A stretch of 64,000 nt of DNA from Lepas anatifera. Its lineage: Eukaryota > Arthropoda > Thecostraca > Lepadidae. Positions 1-11,510 of this stretch are shown here, in pieces. The position numbers and the translations under genes were made by a program. How positions within the stretch are numbered: position 1 is the stretch's first letter; every line of letters begins with the position of its first letter. The stretch is from the NCBI GenBank assembly GCA_034440635.1, contig JAOTON010000198.1, positions 682,001 to 746,000 of the forward strand. Reading direction: 5' to 3'. A model generated the notes under the pieces. It was not told the origin of the DNA. It was given only the letters and a program-made list of their open reading frames with translations, and searched no databases.

Positions 1-9
1 GACGCCCCT

Positions 10-992
10 GCTTATAAGGACTTCTTATTCCCGGGATCGTAGTATCACAGGCCACTCGCAAGGTTCATTTTGCAAGTTTTGACCTGTGACCTCTGAGAGT
101 TCATTTGGGTCTACCTAAGCACGTTTTGAGACTTATGTCAATAACTGCGCAGTAAATTGCAAAAGAGCTCTATTCGGATACCCTTATGTTTGATTTGTCA
201 TTACGAGTCGAGTGATATGCATATTGACTATGTTTAGTTAGATGATGACCTTGACCTGACCCTAGGTCACGTCATTTTTATAATTTGATCTAGTATGGTC
301 ATATAATACATCATTCGAATCACCATAAAGAGAGGAATCGAATGACGTTTAAACTTTGGCTCTAACTTAACTCAGCCAAACGTTAGAGTAGTGTTCTAAA
401 TTGTCTATTTTGACCTTTAATGACCCCAATATAACTCCCAGTTAAAACGTTATGGGAAGATTTTTTAATCAGTTCAATTATCTTTCAAACCATCATTGCG
501 CTTTTTCGCTACCCCGCTCAGGAGCCGAATTTCCGCCCCGGTAGCTCAGTTGGTAGAGCGTTGGGCTCCGACTCGCTGCTCAGAAACATGCAGTGGCAGT
601 GCATGTCCAGGCTTGGGATCGGTTCCCTGAGACGCTCCGGCGCTCAATAGTTTATCCGACGAAGATCGGCTGGCTACTGACTGGTGAGGGTGACCTGAGC
701 GGGGCGGCCGTCCCCGTGCTTTGTGGGACTTTAAACTTTGGCTTCTAAATTAACCCTTCATTGCGGACGTTGGTCGTTCGGGTGGTGGGGTTGGGTTATC
801 CGTGACAAGTCTATTGGTGACTGCAGTGAGACTTCGACCCGACATCTGTTTTGGAAACAACTTTGAAAAAATTATAAAAAAGATTCGAGAGGGGGGGGAG
901 GTGGCAGCACTAGCCCAGCTTGTCAAATTTGGTTCCGATGTGGCTTTGCTTTTCAGCCTTAGTGATGGAGTGCACTCTGGTTTCTTTATTTG
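10..992 (+). repeat. Left arm of a 4.9 kb inverted repeat
   Basis: This stretch reappears in reverse complement at 3939-4908. The match begins abruptly at position 10 (GCTTATAAGGACTTC) and ends at 992 (TTTCTTTATTTG). It contains a tRNA-derived SINE at about 538-870 and the shared GATGGAGTGCACTC block near 964-977. The arms differ by scattered substitutions and small indels, so the duplication is not brand new. A perfect DR1 of TGACCT (80-92) is retained in both arms. It could be a large fold-back transposon or an inverted duplication of host DNA. Confidence 0.85.
538..870 (+). repeat. tRNA-derived SINE, copy 1
   Basis: A polymerase III box A-like sequence (TAGCTCAGTTGG, 542-553) is followed by a box B-like sequence (GATCGGTTCCC, around 617-627). 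The spacing is longer than in a tRNA because of an insertion around CAGTGGCAGTGCATG. A tRNA-unrelated body follows, with CCTGAGCGGGGCGGCC near 700. The same sequence occurs at 2248-2590 and, reversed, at 4060-4390, which marks it as a short interspersed element rather than a tRNA gene. Confidence 0.75.
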
Positions 993-1002
993 TAAGGGAG
1001 AG

Positions 1003-1437
1003 TGGGGTAAGATGCCCCATTGGGTAAGACGCCCCATCCCCTTTTGGCAATCCGGGCCACCACTGGTAAATAATATTGTTCTTGGTCGAAAGCAGAGGCT
1101 TTGATTTTTCTTGCGCAAAAATTCAGTTCCCTCCTGTGATTTGCTTGAAGCTGGTGGGTAAGTCTTTATTTCGATGCTTTTCTAAGAAAAATTGCCCACA
1201 CAGGTTGCAGATATCTCGAAGAGTATTGGATGCGTGCTTTGTTTGATTTCCATTACGAATGATGGCACATTCAACTCATTAACTGAGCATTTCCATTGAG
1301 TGTATTGATTGTGGGATTTTTGCCCTTTGGGTTTTATCTAATTTGGGTACTGATGGGAAAGATGCCCCTCAACGAATGGGGAAAGATGCCCCATGGACAA
1401 CTTTCCCGATGGAAAGGGGGCGTCTTTACCCAGAGCA
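1003..1437. mobile_element. Small element with GGGTAAGAYGCCCC ends
   Basis: The left end (1011-1035) carries two copies of GGGTAAGATGCCCC/GGGTAAGACGCCCC. The right end (1376-1432) carries GGGAAAGATGCCCC and, in inverse orientation, GGGGGCGTCTTTACCC. The arrangement suggests a short non-autonomous DNA transposon with subterminal repeats. A compact cluster of the same motif occurs at 3211-3285. No coding capacity is visible. Confidence 0.45.
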
Positions 1438-1689
1438 ATATACCGCCATTTGTTAGAGTTAACAACTGTGTGTTAAACTTGGGGTTAGTCCAAACCTTAC
1501 CCACGGGCAGCGCCACGGAGTTGTTACTGGGGGCTACGGACCCTGTTCTGGTGATGGCGGGGGGGACGTGAACTTTAAATCGACCGTCTTTGAAAAAGCT
1601 AATGCTCATGAAGCTCATGAACAAATTTACGTAGGTCAAAGCAGATAGGTAATAGAGAAACAATAAAAATCTAGGTCGATTCACAAAAC

Positions 1690-1770
1690 TTTTCGGGAGA
1701 CGTCCTCGCAGATTGACGAGTTAGGGATCCGTCCTCCCGTTCCTGTCCTATGCTTTCGACGCGCATGACC
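1690..1770 (+). repeat. Degenerate MITE fragment (GACGTCC...TTTCGACG family)
   Basis: The segment contains GGGAGACGTCCTCGCAG and TGCTTTCGACGCGCATG. It matches the right part of better copies at 27117-27235 and 58305-58552, which share a GGGGGACGTCCCC block followed about 60 bp later by CTTTYGACGYCCATGC. Confidence 0.4.
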
Positions 1771-2247
1771 GCACAAGCTAAATAAGAGCACACTTCAATC
1801 TGTCGCTTCTTTGTGACTAACCTTTCCAATTGAAGGCCTCGCACCTGAACCCAGGCTGAACGCAAGGAATCCCATAACAGCCAAACTTTGTGGTTGGTGC
1901 TTTCATTCGACAAAACGAATCCCAGCTCAATCATAAAAAACCTTGAGACAATTGTTTCGGAGTTCACCGGACCTGGCCTGATGTCCCAACCGGAGATGAC
2001 CTCGTGACGGGTTCAGATCAAACTGCTGTGGTGGAGGCGCAAAACAATTAAATTAAAATAGACAAAACCGTAAAACATATTTTAAACCAAAATTGGCCAA
2101 AATCGGTCAATTTTTGGACAATTAGGAAGGGGCTATGGCTGAACTGTTTACCATGGATTCGCCTATGAATGAGCTAGACCTGAAATATTCCACATGGTTA
2201 ATCCTGCAAGCTCCGTACCTGATCTCTTATGTCGTCCCTACAGTTGC
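1771..2247. other. Intergenic, no gene seen
   Basis: Between the MITE fragment and the second SINE I see no convincing exon, domain or repeat. The short open frames here are of ordinary length for random sequence. Confidence 0.5.
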
Positions 2248-2590
2248 CATCCCGGTAGCCCAGTTGGTAGAGCTTTGGGCTCCGACCCGCTGCTCAGGAA
2301 CGTGCAGTGGCAGTGCATGTCAGGCTTGGATCGATCCCTGAGACGCTCCGGCGCTCAATAGTTAACCCGACAGGTCGGCTGGCACTGACTGGTGAGAGGG
2401 TGCCTGAGCGGGGCGGCCATCCCTGTGGTTTGTGGGATGTTTAACTTGACTTAAATTAAATCTTCATTACAGGGTTGCTCACTCCAATGGTGGGCTGGGT
2501 CTCCGCGACAAGACCATTGATGACTTTAGCGAGACCTCCGACTCCAAAAAGCCGAACTTGCAACAACATGGATATAAAAAGGCTCTGGAA
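2248..2590 (+). repeat. tRNA-derived SINE, copy 2
   Basis: Same family as copy 1: box A-like TAGCCCAGTTGG (2257-2268), box B-like GGATCGATCCC near 2330, and the CCTGAGCGGGGCGGCC body block near 2405. Homology fades after about 2590 in an A-rich stretch (GATATAAAAAGG). It lies in the spacer between the two inverted-repeat arms, so it is an independent insertion. Confidence 0.75.
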
Positions 2591-2599
2591 GATAGGCTA

Positions 2600-3205
2600 G
2601 TAAAGGGGGTTACGAAAGCAAATGTATCTAAAAAGACGTGGACGAGGCAGGCAAAGCGGCATAAGGAAGAAAGACAATGGTCATGACGATACCAGATACC
2701 TCATCTGCAGAGTGGTTTTGTTCTCTCGTGCAAGATTAGATCAGTATACTGTCTGGGAGGCTGGGCCTGTGTGCCGACGAGAATGCTAGGTGGCCGTGCG
2801 CCATAAATGATAAACTGGGGCCTGTAACGGTTAGTGGGGGAAGCTTAGTCACCACAATCCATTTTTACTCTCTGAAGGGAATGTTTGTGTACTTAACAAC
2901 TTCTGGCCCATATTTCTTATAAAATGGGGACTTGAAATAAGAAAAATTAGAAAAGACAAGGTAGGCGATTTAGGGGGTTCTCGAAACCTCGTACCAGTTT
3001 ACCTATTTCGTTGTGTACTTCGTTGTTTGTGAGTGTGTGTGATTTTATTTACTTTTTGGGTGCTTTTATCCTTTGTTTTTATCGTTAGTTTTACGTAACT
3101 TTGTTTTATCATTTTACGTGGAAACATGAAAACGTATTTCTGAATAATACTTAAATGATAACCAATGAAGCTAAGAACTACAAAAGAGCTGCTTCATCAA
3201 CGATA
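2600..3205. other. Spacer of the inverted repeat, no gene seen
   Basis: AT-rich sequence with no domain-bearing reading frame and no recognised repeat. Confidence 0.5.
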
Positions 3206-3207
3206 TA

Positions 3208-3290
3208 CCAAGATGGGGTAAGATGCCCCGGGGTGGGGCATCTTACAGCCGGGCGTCTTACCCACCCGATGGGGTAAGACGCCCTTTTGC
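3208..3290. repeat. Cluster of GGGTAAGAYGCCCC motifs
   Basis: Within about 80 bp there are four copies of the motif, two on each strand (for example GGGGTAAGATGCCCC at 3215 and GGGGCATCTTAC at 3236). The cluster can fold on itself. It matches the ends of the small element at 1003-1437. Confidence 0.5.
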
Positions 3291-3472
3291 AAGCCTCTAG
3301 TAAAATCATAATAGTTAGAACATATGATAATTATCAGCAATTTCATCGACTCTATAAGGAAGATAAATGATCATGCTACGACTTGGCATCTAAAGCAGCG
3401 CTGTTGGTACCGCAGTTATTCTATAATCCGGATTTCCTAAATCCTGGGCATCTACCCACTCCCCTATTGTAA

Positions 3473-3930
3473 TAATTTAATATTACAACAGATTCGTAGT
3501 TTGCGTTTGGCAGAACAGGAATACATCTTGAAGTGTGAACAATTTCCAGAAGTGAAACCCGTCTATATACATAAGTTGGAAGTTTTTGTAATGTTTTATC
3601 CAACAGCACATCATGTGTGCGTGGCACCGCGTCTCCATGCGCAGCAGTCTCAGTATCATGATCGCTCAGACTCACGTCTGCGGCATGTATGTTCTTCGAA
3701 ATAAATGCCGCAAACGTGAGTCTTAGAGGCCGGTCCGGATGGCTCTGAGAATGCTGCACGTAGAGAGCGCGGTGCCACGCAAACAGTGTGATGTGCTGTT
3801 GGATAAAACATTACAATAAACTACCAACTTTGTATGTAGCTGGCTTTCTTTTGGTTAGAAATTTTTCAACACCTAAAGATCTTATTCTGTTCGCCAAACG
3901 CAAACTACGAATCTGTTGCAATATTAAATC
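3473..3930. mobile_element. Fold-back MITE (long hairpin)
   Basis: The left half (from 3473, including CAGATTCGTAGTTTGCG) is the imperfect reverse complement of the right half, ending at 3930. Pairing continues to near the centre, where ACTCACGTCTGCGGCAT (3670) faces ATGCCGCAAACGTGAGT (3706). The whole 458 bp would form one hairpin with a tip near 3695. It abuts the inner end of the right arm of the large inverted repeat. No protein is encoded. Confidence 0.8.
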
Positions 3931-3938
3931 ATTCAAAT

Positions 3939-4908
3939 CAAATAAAGAAATCGAGTGCACTCCATCACTAAGGCTGAAAAGCAAGCGACATCGGACCAAA
4001 TTTGACAAGCTGGGCTAGTGCTGCCACCTCCCTCTCGATTTTTTCAACTTTGTCCAAGTTGTTCCTAGTACGGCTGTTGGAGTCAAGTCTCACTAAAGTC
4101 ATCAATGGACTTGTCACGGAGACCCCAACCCCACCACCCGAACGACCAACTCCCTCAATGAAGGGCTAATTTAGAAGCCAAGTTTCACGTCCCCAAAACA
4201 CGGGGACGGCCGCCCAGCTCAGGTCCCCTCTCACCTGTCAGTTGCCAGCCGAACTACGTCGGATAAACTATTGAGCGCCGGAGCGTCTCAATGGGACCGA
4301 TCCCGAGCCTGGACATGCACGTCACGCATGTTTCTGAGCAGCGAGCCGGGCCCAACGCTCTACCACCTGAGCTTGAGCTACCGGGGCGGCATTCGGCTCC
4401 TGAGCGGGGTAGCGAAAAGCGCAATGATGGTTTGATAGACCATTGAACCGATCAAGAAACTCTTCCCATAACGTTTTAGCCAGAGTAATATTGAGGTCAT
4501 TAAAGGTCAAAATAACAAAATTTGAACACTTTACTCTAACGTTTGGATGAGTTAAGTTAGCGCCAAATTTAAACGTCATTCGATTCCTCTCTTTATGGCG
4601 ATTCGAATGATGCATAATATGACCATACTAGATCAAAGTATAAAATGACATGACCTAGGGTCGGTCAGGGTCATTATCTAACTAAACATAGTCAATGTGC
4701 ATATCACTCGACTCGTAATGGCAAATAAAACATAGTGTTTCCAATGAGAGCTCTATTGCAATTTACTGCGCCGTTATTGACGTAAGTCTCAAAACGTGCT
4801 TAGGTAGACCCAAATAACCTCTCAGAGGTCACAGGTCAAAACTTGCAAAATGAACCTTGCGAGTGGCCTGTGATACTACGATCCCGGGAATAAGAAGTCC
4901 CTATAAGC
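3939..4908 (-). repeat. Right arm of the 4.9 kb inverted repeat
   Basis: Reverse-complement partner of 10-992, ending with GTCCCTATAAGC. It retains the DR1 of AGGTCA (4826-4838). The organisation of blocks around 4430-4800 resembles the AGGTCA-rich element at 42.06-42.89 kb, suggesting distant kinship. Confidence 0.85.
4060..4390 (-). repeat. tRNA-derived SINE, copy 3 (inside right arm)
   Basis: On the minus strand this reads as copy 1 with a small insertion beside box A. It is part of the inverted-repeat arm and so is a duplicate of copy 1 rather than a separate insertion. Confidence 0.7.
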
Positions 4909-5300
4909 TTTATATACAGAAAAGGAACATTTTTCGGCAAATCTGCGCTTTCCCAAGCATTTCCAATGGAGAGGTCATGACTCATACCTGACCTTAGGTC
5001 AACAATATAAAAATACCGGAACATAGTTTGTAGCCCCGGTGAGGCCATTATATGAAAAGGTTTCACATTGATAAATCAACCCTACTCCGAGTTAAGCGAT
5101 CCCAAACATTTTTGAAGTGAGGTCACTTGACCTGGCCTGGTGACCTGACCCGAGATGACCTGAACTTAAAATTTTTGGGGGAAGTTGCAGAATTGATAAA
5201 TGATAAGCTGTGCAAAGTGCGGTGGCGCTTGGCGCCGACGCCTCTCCGTGACGACGAAAATCTGTAGGGGGTTAGTCAGCACCCTTCCGCCCCACTGGGG
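4909..5300 (+). mobile_element. AGGTCA-rich element, diverged partial copy
   Basis: The block from about 4960 (CAATGGAGAGGTCATG, then ACCTGACCTTAGGTCA, then AAAATACCGGAACATA) is closely similar to 42550-42620 and, reversed, to 63770-63850. The inverse DR4 TGACCC-GAGA-TGACCT (5146-5161) sits at the equivalent place to 42738-42753. A terminal inverted repeat like that of the 42 kb copy is not visible here. Confidence 0.6.
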
Positions 5301-5319
5301 GAAGATTAAAAAGTGAAAA

Positions 5320-7590
5320 TCCGTTGCTTAAACTCGAGAAAATTACCAATTTTTGCAGGATTATCCTTATATTTGTGTTTACCGTCCAAAACCAGGTGAG
5401 AAAGTCGATTTCGAAAAAAATGTTGTAACGCGCACCCTAATGAGCATATGCCTATTTTTACCTTGGATCAATGTTGGGTAAGCAATATCGAAGTGGTCTG
5501 CACGTGAGTTCCATCGATTGGAGTTAGCTATTTTGTAGGACGATAAAAAACGGCGACAAAATCAGCGATTTTCCTACTTTATACACAACTTTAGATGTTA
5601 AAATTAATCAATTAATTAAATAAGCCGGGGAAGGAAAAGGTCCTCCGACATTACATTCTGCTACTTTAAAAATTTACCGTTCAGATCGTCGCGTATCTTC
5701 GTGTTACTTTATATGGCATCTCCAATATTTTTACGCCCCGACCATATTTACGCGATAGCAATCAGATTCAAATCAGTCCGGACATTGTTTTCAAGCGAAT
5801 CAGTTTAAACCTGGTTCGCATCCCTAAACAGACAACAAAGCGGTGACTTAAAGTACTCACAACCCTTGTAGGCATATTCAAGTTCTGAACTGTTAAAAAT
5901 TGATATGGATCAAAAGCGCAAAACGAAGATCAGTCCGAATGGACTGGGACGACATAACGGCTGTGAATGACCTGAGTCAATATCCGACTTGCGGGTTGTA
6001 CCAGGATCTTCCCTGGATGCTGGGGTGGGTCCGGATGAGACGCACCGGCAAGCAATGGACCGGCACTACCGCTGCGTTGAAGAAGGGACGACTTCTTGCA
6101 CTTGGTAAGTGGATTACACCTGGAGCATATTCATGTGACTCGCAGCTGTTTTTTTATTAATAATTTTTATTAGATTGATAAATGCCAAAGTTGGTGTATT
6201 TATTTGACATTTAGACGATACACATTGTCATTAGGTTCACCCTTAGGTGATTCAGTCCAAATTGTACTACGTTTCAGTGCGGGCTAAATTTCCCTCCTCC
6301 ACTGTTTGGAGAATTATGTAAATTACGTTTGAGCAACGGCATCACCACCTTTTACAGCTGTAATATGACCAATGCGACAGATGTGCAGCTCGCAAAGGTT
6401 ACAAACTATGACCTAAGTTACCAAAATTTGACCTGACGTCATTAAAACTGATAATAAACTTTAAATTGAACCAAAATAGAAATTGACAACATTGAGCCAA
6501 CAAAGAAAACGCTCGTCTTTAAAGGAGATACGCGAAAAAATGATTATTGTGGTTTCTTGCTATTTGAAAAATCCTGATTACGAAACTGTCAATTATTTTT
6601 GTATCTTCGGCAAAATTTTGGGAGGCCACTTACTTATCATCGAAATAGGTTAACAGTTCCGGTAAAATGCTGAAACCTTCACCCATCACTTATTCGAAAA
6701 CGATTTAAAATTAAAAAGAAATGTTTTTTTGTAATAAAATGTCTGTTCTCCTGTATTTGTATCTAAATTAATTTTACAAAGCCTTTAAAAACTACAAAAT
6801 GAATTAGTCTGCCCTAGAAACTGAAAAAATAAAATTACTCAAGTCTTCAGCCGTTTCGTACCCCGGGTCTTGAGTCGATTTCTGCTTCAGCCCCAGAATG
6901 ACGAAACTTTTGCGTCAGATAGGTCACGTGACCCCGGTATGAGAATTCCTAGCCTTATGATTGGTTAATTGTGATTTTTTAAAGCCCTATATTTCTGTTT
7001 CAAATGAGCTTTGGAATGTTGTTTTCTTAAGTAATTTTTTCTGTGGTAGTCCGAAGTTCTACATCACAGTTTAAGATAGATATGACTTAATTCTTAGAGA
7101 AATTGATGGTCATACCCGAGAAAACGTAATTTAATCGATAGTGAGAATTCTCGATAAGTCGTCTAGAAATGTTGACTTTGAGAGCAATTTTAAGGCATTT
7201 GCAGGCCGAATTCGCAAAAATGAGAATAGGGAAAACTTTGTGTGACCTTTTGATCTAGCCAAAAAAATAATTAGTGTATCTCCCTTTACAGACTGTTCCT
7301 CGAAAATCCGGTAAAAATATATACAAAAAATATCCGACAAATAATATACCTCTTCAATCCAAAGTTAATATTAAGCAGAAATGTTTCCCGCTGTATAATA
7401 TGTCTCTTGCTTATGTATCTGAAAATGATAGGTTTCCGTCCAAACCGATGCCATTACTAAGATAAGGGATTGGGACGTGGCTAGAGCAGGTTCAGTCTGC
7501 CAGCGTGACTTACCGCCAGGACCGAAAAGTATGATAAGCCTAAAAATTCGAAAAGTAGAACTTCCGTTCTTGCCCATATGTCAAAGTCAT
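5320..7590. other. AT-rich intergenic or intronic DNA
   Basis: No conserved domain is seen. The only exon-like segment is 5937-6103. Other open frames are short and of low complexity. Confidence 0.45.
5937..6103 (+). CDS. Possible exon, function unknown
   Basis: A locally GC-richer open stretch encodes a peptide beginning MDWDDITAVNDLSQ and ending KKGRLLAL, followed immediately by a good donor (CTTG|GTAAGTGG at about 6103/6104). The composition differs from the AT-rich flanks. I do not recognise the protein and see no matching acceptor or partner exon, so this may be chance. Confidence 0.2.
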
Positions 7591-7596
7591 ATCTAC

Positions 7597-7955
7597 AGGG
7601 TGTTTCAAAAGAATGATATTTTGAAACGGTCATAAAGGATGAAAATTTCTTCAAATTCGTTCAGAAAATAGTCATTTGAATGGTAAATTGTGGGACATTT
7701 TTGGAAAATATATTTCAGCTTCACATTATTTTTACTGTTTTTATATAGGTCCACAAGATGGTACAAGAAAACGTGATATACAGTGTGTTTCAGAAAGAAT
7801 GATATTTTTAAATGTTCAGTAAAGGACTCAAAATCCTTCAAACCCGCCCACAAAACGCTCATTTTAATGGTAAATTATAGGACATTTTTCTATAGACATT
7901 TTTATTTGCATCAAATATTTTCCCCGTCTTAAATGTACTGAAAAAATGATGCAAG
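7597..7955. repeat. Two tandem copies of a ~180 bp repeat
   Basis: Copy one starts ACAGGGTGTTTCAAAAGAA (7597) and copy two ACAGTGTGTTTCAGAAAGAA (7779). Both continue through an ATGATATTTT block, a TTGAATGGTAAATT/TTTAATGGTAAATT block and GGACATTTTT. The copies are diverged. The CAGGGTGTTTC start resembles ends of some DNA transposons, but no terminal inverted repeat was found. Confidence 0.6.
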
Positions 7956-7999
7956 AAACATAATACATGCCCGCTTACCTTTGAGAAAACGGAACTGGC

Positions 8000-8625
8000 G
8001 GTTCTAAAAGGTTTTAGCACACAAAATGGCACGTGAGCATGCACATCAAGGCACAGTTTCAGTAATATTACAAATTTAAAGTTGTTGGCTCAGCTCCAAA
8101 TGGCTCGTTGGCTTACCTTCCATATGAATGACTGGATGCGGCGGACACGGCGCAGAAGACCCCACCGTTCCGCAGAACAAGGGACATGGACCATTGGGGA
8201 TTGCTTGCTTGGACCTAGCTTGAGAGGTGTGTTTTTTAGAATTATTTCCGAGGCAATGTGCCTGTGGACTGTGATGTACCGCAGTGACGATGTATGTTTG
8301 CGTGTCGTTGGCGTGATAATTGTCCGTGATCGCGCGTGATTTCTACGAACATTTCGATGAGCAAAACAGACAGTTTTTTCGCTTTTTAGACTACTTTTAA
8401 CTAGTAAACATATAAAACAGTTATCAAATACAAATAATCGTAAATGTCCCAAATTTGCTTTCGATTGATATGTAAATCTACCACAAAACCTATTTATAAC
8501 CGTATTTGTCAATTCAAAAATCATTCATATGAAACCTGTAGATGCCTCTCCTTCCACTGGATCTGTCCCTTCACCCTCTAAACACACAGGACACTGTATC
8601 CCACAATTATATAATCTAATTTTGA
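8000..8625. other. No supported gene
   Basis: A GC-richer patch at 8096-8225 has an open frame with arginine-rich residues (MRRTRRRRPHRSAEQG) followed by GTGTGT. It has no recognisable domain or partner exon. The rest is AT-rich. Confidence 0.35.
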
Positions 8626-8731
8626 TGTATGGTCTTCTTTCCAGAGGACGCGGACACCATGTCTGCCTTTGACTCCAATGCTGCTGTCGCTGTTGATTCT
8701 GGGAGTGAAAAGCTTCCTAAAGACTCCAGGT

Positions 8732-8862
8732 CCGCCCCGCCGTGGTGAACCTCCTCGGTGCAGCAGGTGATTTCGAGTCCGCCCCACCGGTGAACCTCAT
8801 TCGGTGCAGCTTCAGAGTCCGCCCCGCCAGTGAACCCCATCGGTGCAACAGGTGATCCCGAG
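8732..8862. repeat. Three-copy ~44 bp GC-rich direct repeat
   Basis: Units share GTCCGCCCCGCCxGTGAAC followed by CATCGGTGCARCAGGTGAT. They lie immediately upstream of the decayed transposon protein and could be part of its 5' coding or untranslated sequence. Confidence 0.55.
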
Positions 8863-9529
8863 CGCGCTAGCTCTGCTTCCGCACATCCAGAGTCCCTTGG
8901 GCTGGTTCAGTTTTACAGAACACTGACGATCGGGGCGAATTTAGAAAGCATTTCCCTCAAAGTGTTTTTATCAAGCACGCCAGCAAGGATCCCTCACGAG
9001 GAAAGTGGCTTTGATCTTCCGAGCCTCACAGCAGTCGTTGCGAACGGCACAAGTATGTTAATGAGGGAGATAGATTGTGCGGACTAACACATGCTCGGAA
9101 TTGGGACTATCAGTTCACCTGATGTGTCAAAGAAGCAGGGCCAGTGTTCGAAAAGTCAACGAGGTGAAGAGCCTGATCACCTTAAAAGTAGTGCCCTTCA
9201 TGGACAGATACTGGGACAGACTGCCTCCGCAGGGGAAGACACCAAAAAGCAGCCGCAAAGGGCATGACAACCAGCAGAAAAAAGCTCGTTATGCAGAATC
9301 GTACCCAACTCTTCCTACTCCACAGTTGTGTCGTAATTGAAGTGAAAGTGTACTCCCTCGATACCGGAAGAGGGAAGGAAAGTAATCAACAACGCAGGGA
9401 GTAGTCAGTCGGCTGAATCCAGGCGCCAATGGTGCTGGGAGTATGTAATCGCCAAGAAGCCGGATACCAGGCGGACGCGTAAAACATTCCGAGGAGACAG
9501 AGGACACTCAAATGGCAGCTACCATCCAC

Positions 9530-10881
9530 CACAAACGCAAAAAAGTGTGCAAATGATTTTTCCTTTCTATCGCGACGTCTACAGCTGGGAAGCGACAAGG
9601 TAGTTCAAAACGCACTCCGATGTGCTGCGCATGGCGTTGGGATGGGTGTCGACAGAAGAGGCCGGCACGTTCCCAGTAATTAGATGAGTGATGAAGTCAT
9701 CAAGGCCCACGTGAATTCACACGCACTAGTTGTACCTCACTACCACTACCAGCACGTACCCAACAGACGCTATCTCGCAGGAGAGCTCACCATCACGGAA
9801 ATGCACCAGGGAGGAAGCTGCAGTCTTGAAACGTATTGGAAGGTTGTCAAGGCTACGAATATAGGATTTATTCGTCTGACTGGCGAAGAATGCGGTACGC
9901 GCAAAGTACACAGAGAGCATATTAGCAACATCCGGACTCAAGAGCACAGCACTGAAGAATGCAAAGTTTGCCATTCGTATGAGAGGCACATTGAAGAGGC
10001 GGCGCAGGCACGAGCAGAATATCACAAAGATGCAGCCCGCCAGTGGGATGGAGGTGAAATCGAAGTGAGCTGTGATAGATGAAGGTGACAATGTTGCCAG
10101 CGCTGCCGCTCAATTTTCTTTTACCCCAAGGCTGGGTGCTTTTAACGAAACATTCAGCATGCTACAGGATCCAGCCAGGCCGCATCGCGACGGCTCGCTT
10201 GCTGTTCTCTGGCATGAAGCCATTGCGGCCAGGAACTCATCAGATGTTGCCAGCGCACTGCTAGTCTCCTTGAGGAAACATCGTGACATAAAAAAGGTGA
10301 ATATGTACGCTGACAGTTGTGCAACGCAAAATAAGTGCTGGGTGACACTGACCGCACATATACACGAGGTTTATGATGAGAAAATCGCGACAGACACAAT
10401 CGCCATCAAATATCTCATCAAGGGACATACCTCAATGAGTGCTGATGCGCATCACCAGGTGATTAACAGGCGTCTTTAACGTCGAAGGAGTCTACGACTT
10501 TGGCGACTACGTCTCTGCCGTCTCGTCTTCCTTGCCGGTGTACGAAATGAAGCTTTAGGACTTTTTCTAGATATCAAGGATGGTTTCAGTGCGGCGAATA
10601 TCCGCCGACTTCAACGGGAAGGCATGAGGGCGTACCTCCGCCATCTCAAGGTGGACCAGGTCCGGAGAGGACACACGTGTATTTACACAAAGAACAGCTT
10701 CAACCAGCTGACATGGAATGCCTTCAACATCATCAAAGGGGGCTTCAGAACAGAACCTCCTCCAGGAAGAACCCAGCCCCGAGGCATGAGCAAAGAGAAG
10801 CGTGACAGGATAGCGACTAACCTGCTGTGCAGGGAGGCGCTGGAAAGGAGATCAGGGCTGAACAATCTGACAAATGAGTGA
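9530..10881 (+). pseudogene. Decayed DDE-like transposon protein
   Basis: Segments in different frames line up in the order seen in a common invertebrate transposon-type protein: KKVCK then a stop then FFLS (9540-9560), a HGVG...RRGRH motif (9630-9670), a 130-residue part with HVNSHALVVPHYHY and a C-x2-C type ECKVCHSYERH (9684-10079), then NETF, LWHEA, DSCATQNK and GHTSMSAD (10126-10480), then a C-terminal part with FLDIKDG, RRGHT and RGMSKEKR (10570-10881). Acidic residues in SCD and ADSC and the His of GHT could form a catalytic site. In-frame stops and frameshifts occur near 9556, 9682, 10080, 10127 and 10480. The family placement is from memory of its motifs. No terminal repeats were found. 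Confidence 0.6.
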
Positions 10882-11179
10882 GCATTGACTGGTGTACAGT
10901 GATGTTCAGAGTGTTCAGATGGTACGTTGGGCACAACACAAGGAGCTGCAGCTGTGAGGGCGTTCTGGTATAGTCAGACTGTCACGACGGTAGATCTGTG
11001 CGCTGTGTTCGTAGAATGTGTCGTCGTAGAAGTTACCGTCGCTGATCTAAGTGGGCGGAAGTTCTGACTTTGTTCAGTGGACCCTGCAACCTGAATTACT
11101 TTATCTGATGAAATACAGGTGGCTGACCTAGAGGCTACCCGTGAGTACAATTTTGTCATGGAGTGACTTTGCGTTCGTG

Positions 11180-11345
11180 TAAGCTTCTGCCTGCCTTTCG
11201 AAATTGTATTCTGCAGGTAGAGAGTGGGACATCTGCGAAAGGATCAGGCTCAATGAAAAACTGAAGGCTTTCGCAAAAAAACTTCCACAGGCAGGCATGA
11301 AATTGGAAATAGCATACTTATCAAGCAAAGTAACGCAAGTTCATG
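11180..11345 (+). CDS. Possible exon remnant, unknown
   Basis: An open stretch reads EWDICERIRLNEKLKAFAKK and continues LPQAGMKLEIAYLSSKVTQ. Its charged, helical character is protein-like. It lies between the decayed transposon protein and the next element and has no recognised domain. Confidence 0.2.
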
Positions 11346-11510
11346 GGGTTTATACAGCATTCTTGAAGCATGCTTTGTTTCTTTAGTCAGAACACTGAAC
11401 CAGCAAGTTCAGAGCGGAGTCAGAAGTGACACATACCGTATCATAGACATATCAGTGAAAGATCAAAATCAAATATACATGTGTATGGTACCCGCGCATC
11501 ACGCCGTATA

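Noticed and set aside
538..630. Functional tRNA gene
   Set aside because: Boxes A and B are present but too far apart, no acceptor stem pairs, and the sequence recurs with a shared non-tRNA body, so it is a SINE.
8090..8524. 144-codon minus-strand open frame
   Set aside because: Composition is unremarkable, it overlaps a GC-richer plus-strand stretch, and no motif or splice site supports it.
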